Shown here in pieces: positions 56,345 to 64,000 of a stretch of DNA of 64,000 bases. The notes beneath the pieces were generated by a model. The model was not told the origin of the DNA. It was given only the letters and a program-made list of their open reading frames with translations, and searched no databases. Position numbers and translations under genes: made by a program. Positions within the stretch are counted from its first letter, which is position 1, and each line of letters opens with the position of its first letter. Location of the stretch: positions 89,787,104 through 89,851,103 of the forward strand of contig CM019823.1 in the NCBI GenBank assembly GCA_009763385.1. The letters run 5' to 3'. This stretch comes from Coix lacryma-jobi var. lacryma-jobi. Its lineage: Eukaryota > Streptophyta > Magnoliopsida > Poales > Poaceae.

Positions 56345-58312
56345 CCACTTGCTCGTCAGCTTTTCTTGGTCTTTTAATCCTGTGAAACTCAAATAGACAA
56401 CAAGACTTGTGGAACAGATTAAGCGTTAGTGGTTGGCCACTTAGGCCTTACTTGTCTAGAGTTTCAGTAAGATCTCTATCTCAATATTTTTGTATTTTTA
56501 TTTTTATGATGCAATGACAGTCTAACAAAATGAATGCATTTTTATTTTTTATGCCACCACGGTGAACATTCCTATGGGTTTTTACACACCATAGAATTAT
56601 TCACATGGGGCTTCATAGTTTATGATGTAGTGTAACAAATGCAAAATTTTTATTTTCCTTTCTAATGCAATGCAGAAATTAAAATATTTGTGAATTAAAT
56701 ATGATGATGCAATGATTAAATATGATGATGCAATAAATAACTAAGAATTAAATATGAGAAAAATGCAGGAAAATAAATATGAGGATAACTACCAATTTTT
56801 ACCTTTTGGCGAAGGTTCGTATATTTAGGTCCGACGAACCGGACCTTCCCTTGGTTCAGACCTCCCAAGGTATGTCAGACGTTTGGAAAGTTGTTATTGA
56901 TTGTACCTCTGAGGCGCAGACTTTTTCTTCCATACTTTCTTGGTCTGAGTCTTCACTTCCTGTGGTTCACTGTCTTGATGTTTTTCTTCTTTCTTTTCTG
57001 GGACAGTGTCATTAGCTTCTTCTTCGTGATTGGCCTCTCTATTGTTGATAATTTGTCTTCTTTGGCATTGAGAGTGGCATCTTTCACTTCTGTTCTTCTT
57101 AGGTTCTTCATTGGGCATGTAGCTGATGAAGTTGCATCGTGCCTTTTCTCCAGGAAAGTGAAAAATGGATTTCCTCTTGTAGATGATTGTACTTGTAGCG
57201 CAGAGGAATGATCTTCCTTGGATGAGGTGGACATCATCGTCTTCTCATGTCGAGGATCAAGAAGTCTGTGGGGACTTCATGACCTCTAATTCTGACTACG
57301 ATGTCTTCCATCATTCCTTCGTGTTTATACCTCTCATGTTATTTGTTCGTCCAGTAGTTTGAAATAAAGCGTTAATTGTGGCAGCATCATGCTCAGTGTG
57401 CATGTTCTTGTAGATCTAGGACCTTCACTCTGTAGAATTTGGGAGTGACAAACTTCTCCATGTTTTTCTCAAGAGTGTGTCCTGCTCATAAAGACAAGGT
57501 AGAGATCAAGTGCATGGGCTCTGTTGGTGGAAAAACACCAACAGAACCAAAAGTTTTGTTCATTCCTCTCTAACCTTAGGCACATCGAACAAGATGAACT
57601 TGTTATTTATGTGTTCTATTCAATCTTAACATGAGTGATAGAATCAAAAGATGAGCATGAAAATAGCATCATAAAATATTTAACATATCAGATTACTTAA
57701 CCCAAGGAAGGATAATCTATGCATAATGTGTTGATGACTGTGATATATCATCTTCCAAAGGTTGGATGCACAACATTTTAGCTCATTTAATTAAGATAGT
57801 GAGATTCAAGAGAGTAAAGCTAAGAACAAAGAGTAAAGAACTGAACATATTGAGTTGATTAGGTTGGATCAAGTGAGGTGAAACTTAAACATGTTTGGTT
57901 CTTTATGTATACGTAGATCAGAAACAAGGAGAAGCTTTTAAAGTGATGGTCACTTACCTTGAAATGTTGCTTATCATTGTAGAGTGATGGTGTCAAATCA
58001 CCTTATGGAAGCTTCTCTTGTTTAGCTGGTTGTTGTTCATGACTAGCTTGTCTTCTCTTGCCAATCTCACAGTGGGCCAGCTGAGTCTTGTTCTCAACAG
58101 GTCCAGACGATGGAGACTTTGTCAACTATTCTCTTGATTTTTAGGCTCGGGTACTATCTCTCCATCTTTGAATTCTTGCAGTGCAGTGACTTCATCCTTC
58201 GTGATGTCCCCTTCAATTCCTGGTAGTCGGTTCTTCCTTTGTCGGTTGAGACAACGCTTTCTCTTGGTTTCCTTCGGCTGCTCATAAATGGTGTATTTAT
58301 TAAAGAAGCAGC
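56345..58312 (-). mobile_element. Element E, 3' internal part, right of F2
   Basis: Continues E after F2; homologous to F1 from about 21450 to 23680. Includes a protease shred near 57240-57320 with a 2-bp deletion (MMEDIVVRIRGHEVPTDFLI then frameshift). Cut at 58312 by copia C. Confidence 0.82.
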
Positions 58313-60605
58313 TGAAGGATCGAATTGGCGACCAGAGGGGGGTGAATGGGAGCCTCAAATTTCTTCTCGAGAAATCGATGGCCCTTGTCCCAGAGAGTCA
58401 CCCCAAAAGCAATACAAGGACTTGGTAGTATCCACGACCCTAGATGTAGGGTGGATGCTTCCAAGAAGCACAGCGGGACACTACAGAAGCACAAAAGAGG
58501 CTCAGAGCGTTTGCAAGACTGCAGTGACCAATCTTGGGAGAAAAACCAAAAGCTATATCAAACGGTGTCCAAAAATTGTGAAATTTGAAACACAGGTACT
58601 AGACACCCTCAGGAAGGTCTTCAAAAAATTGCAGCTCAAAACTCCAAGGTCTCAATACCGGACATGTCCGGGTTTCCTACCGGACATGTCTGGTATGCAC
58701 TGTCCAGACCAGTCTTGGGAGAAAATTCCAAAACCCTATCAAACGGTGTCCAAAAATTATGAAACTTTAACCAGATCTAGTAGACACCTAAGGGAAGATC
58801 TCCACAAAATTGCAGCTCAAAATTCCAAGTCGTCAATTCCGGACATGTCCGGATTGCATACCGGACATGTCCGGTGTGCACGCTGCAGCTTCAGAAACTT
58901 CTGATTTCGAAGCCAAAACTCAACCAAATCAACTCCGAAAAATCTGAAATTTTGCAGAAGAGTTCACAACAAGATTAGTGAGCTATCTCTAAGAGATCAT
59001 GGCTCAAACCTAACTATAGATTGCAGAATCGAAGAAGAATGACCAAGGGAGAAAGAACTCGATCCAAACACAAAAACCGGCCGATCTGCTAGCTCGTGAG
59101 GTTAGAGATGGATTCCTTCGGTGAAAAGATGCGCCTCACGATCTAGAACAAGTTGGTTCAAGCGGAATCAAAAACCATCTCTCGGAGAGGGAGAACGAGG
59201 CAAATCTCCGAGAAGGGAAAAACGAAAACGCGAATAACAAAAACGCGATTCGATCCAAATTGCAGCCAACAAAGAGGAGGGGCAAAATTGATCCTTGGAT
59301 TGCTACTAGATGAAGAATTGTGTAGCACTCTATGTCGGGTTACAAGCCACTCCTCGCAATACAAAACGCGGATGGCGAAAAGCTCAAGAACAAGAGCGGG
59401 TCTCTCCTCTCACCCTAGCCTCCTCTCACCTAAACAAAATGAGAGTGACACCTCCAAGGATGGTTGTCCAACACAGCCCCTTCATCTATATATAGGCGCA
59501 CGTCCAAATGACACAAACGCCCTAACATGAAGTACTAACCCAAATACCCCCTAGGGGTAAAACCGTCCATCTCTGACAGTTTCTATCCGACGGCCACGCG
59601 CCTTCTCATCCTTCGCTTTGCCTCGACGCAAGCTCCAGGATGCCGCCACGTGCCGTCACCATCGACCGCCGCGCCTTCTCACCGATAGCTTCGCCGCAAC
59701 GCAAGCCTCTCGGTGCCGCCACGCGTTGACCGTCCTTTTGGACCTTCCCCCGATTTTGAGGCCCAAACCGGGAAACCTGCCAGCCCAGGTTTTGAGACCC
59801 AAACCTGGAAACCGTCCACCCCGAGTTTTGAGGGCCAAACACGGAAACCCGCAAGCCCAGGTTTTGAGGCCCAAATCTGGAAACCGTCCATCCCGAGTTT
59901 TGAGGCCCAAACTCGGAAACCGGCCACCCGAGTTTTGAGGACCAAACTCGGAAACCGTCAAGGGTAGTTTTTTGAGGCTCAGCTACCGAACCCGCGTCGA
60001 AGACGGGATGTGGTTCGCACACCCCGACCACCGACACTGATGTCGATGCATGTCCAGCCTCCACGCCGGGCACAACGCCTTCGCCTTCCCTCTTGACTTG
60101 GCTGACGGCACTTGCGCCGCACGCAAGCCCGTGTCCGACCTCCCGCCAAGTGCCACGACGCCATCGTCTTCCTCCCGACTCGGCCGATGCATCGCACATC
60201 CCCATGTGCTCTCGCTCGCAGATGCCACGTGCCAGCTACCACAGCTGGTCCTCTGGCCCTCTGGTCCGTTAGTCCAAGCCTCATGTCCGCCCTTCACCGC
60301 TCTGGGTACATCGGCATGGCACGTCCGCCGCACGGCACGCCCATCCTTCACCGCTCCCGGTCCGTCGGCACGGCACGTCTATACTTGACCTTCACCTCGC
60401 CATAGACCACTGTATCCGAGCTCCACACCTGCACATCAACACAGCCAAGAGACACATGTTGCACACACATGCCAACACAGAAACACCAGAACTCAACGCC
60501 ACCGGTTAGTCATAAACATTAAGCTCGTAGCGACATATGGACTAAATTGGGAAAAGCCTCAAACCTTCCTCATCAATGTCAATCATTCATCATATATGTT
60601 CTCCA
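58313..60605 (-). repeat. C 3' LTR
   Basis: 2293 bp; in element sense TGGAGAACATATATG...CGATCCTTCA. Its U3 half (from about 59575) is very like B, with the hairpin array at 59745-59965 and a TATA box at 59484-59494. The leader half differs and carries CCGGACATGTCCGG palindromes in a tandem duplication. Confidence 0.88.
58525..58887 (-). repeat. 181-bp tandem duplication with CCGGACATGTCCGG palindromes
   Basis: Two units starting at 58525 and 58706 (both with ACCA[A/G]TCTTGGGAG), each ending in a pair of palindromes: 58658-58671 and 58680-58693 (one base changed), then 58839-58852 and 58861-58874. Confidence 0.85.
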
Positions 60606-62376
60606 TCTCCCCCTTGATGAATGCATTGACTAAAAATAAACCACAAATGAAGGGTTTGAAGGCAAGCCTCATTCAAGTGCCCAAAAGCTAAGCAAAAGCA
60701 AACACAGGGCCACTTGATATGAGGAAGGATCATAAAAACTCCAAATAAAAGCTCTCGGTCCCGAAAGAAACGGGAAAAGCGAGCAAAGCCTCCACACAAC
60801 CGAAGACTGAAGAGAAGACAAGAGTTTCATGAAATCCCAAAAGGCACTCGAAAATCATTCTAAAATAAATTGTCAAACAATCATCACAAAAGAAACCAAG
60901 GTACTTATCCACTTGGATTTCGAAGATACTTATCAACTTAGGTTTTGAAATTTCTCCCCCTTGATGATTGAATTGACAAAGACTAAACACAAAGAGATGG
61001 TTTGAGATACCAAAACAGAAAAACTTGGTCCCCAAAGATATGGGCAACGGCTCAACGCAACCAAGCAAAGGATCGGAGCAACAACTCATAAGAGAGCAAA
61101 ACTCGGTCACATAGAGCGAAAGACTTGGTTCCCAAAGACATGGGCAACGGCGACGCAACCAAGTCAAAAATGAGCTAGCCCTCAAGAAAAGGCAGAAAAT
61201 AGCTCAACACCACTAGCTCAAGGCTCGATACCAATTGAGGCTGGAACAACGCATTGGAATGTGAAACTGCTAGTCCCTCAAGATGGAGGCAGAGAGGCTC
61301 AACACAACTAGCAGAACACTCGATACCAATCACAAGCAGCCAAAAATTGGTGAAAACAGCTAGTTCCTCAAGACAGAGGCACATAGGCTCGACACAACTA
61401 GCCGAAGGCTCCATACCAATCGAAAATACCAAGCAAAAACTGCTAGTCTCTCAAGAGAGAGGCAACAATGGCCCAACACGACTAGCAGGCTCGATACCAA
61501 TTGAGAAAAACACAAGGAGAAGCTCAACACTAAATGGAGCACAAACACTTGGAGCATGCAGAGAAGCAGCAAGACAAAAGCGACTCCTCCTGAAGGCAAG
61601 CCTACACACAAAGGCTATGCACCAAAGCTCACTAAGAAGGATACCAAAAGAAACACATAAAAGAGCTATACCAATTGAAGAAAAACATAAAAGAGCTAAA
61701 CTCCCCCTAGCTCAAGGCTCTCCCCAAAATGCATGACTCTCCCCTTTATGCCAACACTCAAGCTCCCCCTTGCAAACAGCTTCTCCCCCTTGACAAAAGG
61801 GAACATGCTGAGGGGTTTTGACATTTTTCACAAAGTTGACACAAAATAAAAGACAAGTCATCAACCAAAAGCATATGGGGGCAATGAAAAGCATTGAAAG
61901 TGACCACAAAGTGTATCGGAGCTGGGGGTATGTACACTAAGCTAAAAATGCTCAAACGGGTGCTGCCCTGAAAGTGTAGCAATCAATACAACTGCTAGCA
62001 AAGGCTCAAACTGATCAAATGAATACAAAATATGAACAATTAAGCATATGAGCAGTTTTAAGCCATTTGAAAAGGAGTCCACCACTAAAATAGCACTTAT
62101 CATGAATAGACAGGAAATCGAGGAAGTGCTAACTCAAGTATAAAAGGTGAACTACCCCTAGCAAAGTTCAATCATCATGCAATAGAGTGAAGCATAGACT
62201 TGTGTTATTTTCAATATTTTATCGGAGATTGCAGCGGTATTAACACAAGTTCATATTAAAGCATGTGATTGCGAGAGGTTAAAAGCATGGTCATTGCCTA
62301 ACTTTTCAACCGGGCTAAGCCTATGCAACAAAAGCAATCAGAAGCTTAAAGCACCGGTTTCGGTCTTACACTACAC
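60606..62376 (-). other. C polypurine tract and 3' untranslated region
   Basis: TCTCCCCCTT at 60606-60615 abuts the LTR. Repeats of the motif lie near 60954, 61700, 61763 and 61783. No gene seen. Confidence 0.78.
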
Positions 62377-64000
62377 TGAAGGACCGAGAATGCAACCAGA
62401 AAGCTACCAGAGGGGGGTGAATGGGAGCTTCAAAATTCCTTTCGGAAACTTGTCGCCACTGTCCCAAAAATCAACCCCGAAGACAAACCCCAGAGCTTGC
62501 AAGTGACCACGACCCTAGATGTAGGGTGGATGCTTTCGAAAAGCACAGCGGGACACAATACAACCCTAGAAACTAATCGCAAAAGACGGAAACCAAAACT
62601 GACAAGTGACGAGCAAGCTGCGAATGAAACTGCGCAGAGACTGCACTGACCAGACTCTGCCTGCGTCCGGTCACAAAGCACCGGACGCGTCCGGTCAGCC
62701 GAAAATGGATTTCGGAGCTTACTGTTCCTGACCGGACTCACCAGAGACAAGCGTCCGGTCGAAACGAACAAAAACCGTGAACAGTAGAAGAGGTGCGTTC
62801 GGTCACACTAGAAGGCCAGCGTCCGGTCAAGTCACAGATAGACACAGTGTGGACATTCAACCACCAGACGCACTGCCCTAGCGTCCGGTCGTCCCGAGTC
62901 AGCATCCGGTCACCCCGCAACAGCACTGTTCGTCCACCGATTCGACTCGATCTCACCCAAAACAAATCCTCTGGGGATCAAACTTGGTGAGAGGAGTCAC
63001 AAGGTGTATAGTGAGCTATCTCTAAGAGATCATGGCTCGAACCTATCTCCAAATCGATGAATCAAAGAATTTCGGGAAAGGGAGAAAAACTTGACTCGAA
63101 ACCAAAATCGATCGATCTCCTAGACCGTGAGGTTAGAGGTAAATTCCTTCGGTAGAAAGAAGTGCCTCACGACCTAGAACAACTTGGTTCAAATGGATTT
63201 GCAAAAGATGAACCGAGTAAAGAGATCGAACAACGGGAAAAGCATGGAGAAAAGGGATTCCGCGAAGAACACAAACAAAACGTGAATCACAACTGCCAAA
63301 TTGCAACCGTGTGTCTACCACACGCTACAACAGTGAGGTTACGGCCTCACTTCCTCAAAATCTCACGGACACAGAGGTATTGTTCTCTTCTCTGTGGATC
63401 TCAGTTCGCTACAGCAGGGATGTGGGAGAGCAGGAAACCCTAGAAGCAAAGAGCAAATGACTGAGATAGATGGGGAGGTGGGTGTCTCCCCCTACTTATC
63501 CTAATTCTAACTATTCCTAATTCCCACTCTACCCCTAACTACTTACAGAGCGAACCAGCTAAACCCTAAGGTTATTCTGGACCAACTCGATGGTAGGTGG
63601 ATCCGACGGCCACGCCCGCATAACTCGTAGCGTTGCCTCGACGCAACCTCCCGATTGTCGCCACGTGCCGCCACCGCTCTGCGTCCTTTTCCTGGACGTC
63701 GCACCCCCGGTTTTGAGGCCCAAACCGGGAAACCAGCCTTCATGACCAACCCCCGGTTTTGAGGCCCAAACCGGGAAACCAGCCCACTAGCGTCTGAGTT
63801 TTGTGGCCCAAACTCAGCAAACCCGCAGCACCCAGGTTTTGAGGCCCAAACCTGGAAACCGTCCTCAGCCCGAGTTTTGTGGCCAAACTCGGAAACCATC
63901 CGCGCCCAGGTTTTGAGGCCCAAACCTGGAAACCGTCCACCCGATGGTTTTTCTCTGGCTCTACCACCAAACCGAAGCTGTAGAAGGGATGCACCGCCCG
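62377..64000 (-). mobile_element. A-type copia LTR H, cut by window end
   Basis: Minus-strand LTR matching element A: end CGGTCCTTCA, ACCGGACGC palindrome array (62655-62915), hairpin array (63705-63945), up to the position equal to about 13206 of the A 3' LTR. About 320 bp more should lie outside. Left flank TACAC (62372-62376). Whether it is a solo LTR or the end of a full element cannot be seen. Confidence 0.88.

Larger units (their letters stand above)
58313..62376 (-). mobile_element. Ty1/copia SIRE-type element C, 3' part
   Basis: Minus strand: 3' LTR 58313-60605, polypurine tract and about 1.8 kb of 3' untranslated region, then interrupted at 62377 by LTR H. The left target flank is GCAGC (58308-58312); its partner is outside the window. 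The 3' region is closely similar to that of B. Confidence 0.87.

Overview
The window is plant nuclear DNA made, as far as I can see, entirely of LTR retrotransposons nested in one another. I found no host gene, tRNA, rRNA or bacterial-type feature. The families (a CRM-like Ty3/gypsy chromovirus, SIRE/Maximus-type Ty1/copia elements with 2.0-2.4 kb LTRs, an Ale-like copia, and non-autonomous Ty3/gypsy elements primed by tRNA-Asp) point to a grass, most likely a panicoid. The species call is inference from family resemblance.

Layout. 1-3683: 3' part of a CRM-like gypsy element with an undamaged RT-RNase H-integrase frame and its 3' LTR. 3686-14904: SIRE-type copia 'A' (5' LTR missing about 377 bp, gag, pol with three stops, 3' LTR). 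14905-30335: an older copy of the same family (A-prime), into whose pol A inserted in the same orientation. Its 3' LTR is broken by a gypsy element F1 (18614-26780, minus strand) and a solo LTR G (28054-30134, minus). 30336-33190: Ale-like copia D (minus), cut inside RNase H by the A-prime LTR. 33190-58312: gypsy relative E in a circularly permuted layout (5' internal part, one LTR, 3' internal part). E is interrupted by F2 (37600-56339, plus), which carries copia B (45051-55615, minus) in its 3' LTR. 58313-62376: copia C (minus), itself interrupted by a copy of the A-type LTR (H, 62377 to the window end, minus). Perfect 5-bp target site duplications support F1, G, F2 and B.

Coding state. Only the gypsy pol at the left edge looks undamaged. 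The copia pol genes carry in-frame TAG codons, several explained by CAG-to-TAG change. B keeps gag but has lost nearly all of pol. F1, F2 and E carry only a shred of protease. B, F and E would therefore need proteins from other elements to move.

The most interesting signals lie in the LTRs. The copia LTRs share a U3 array of about six short hairpins whose arms differ between units but stay complementary. Downstream of the TATA box they carry an array of CGGAC/GTCCG palindromes that comes in three sequence classes. The 3' untranslated regions carry several copies of the polypurine-tract motif. The four LTRs of F1 and F2 share variants in a chequerboard pattern, and E looks like a reintegrated one-LTR circle or part of a tandem array.
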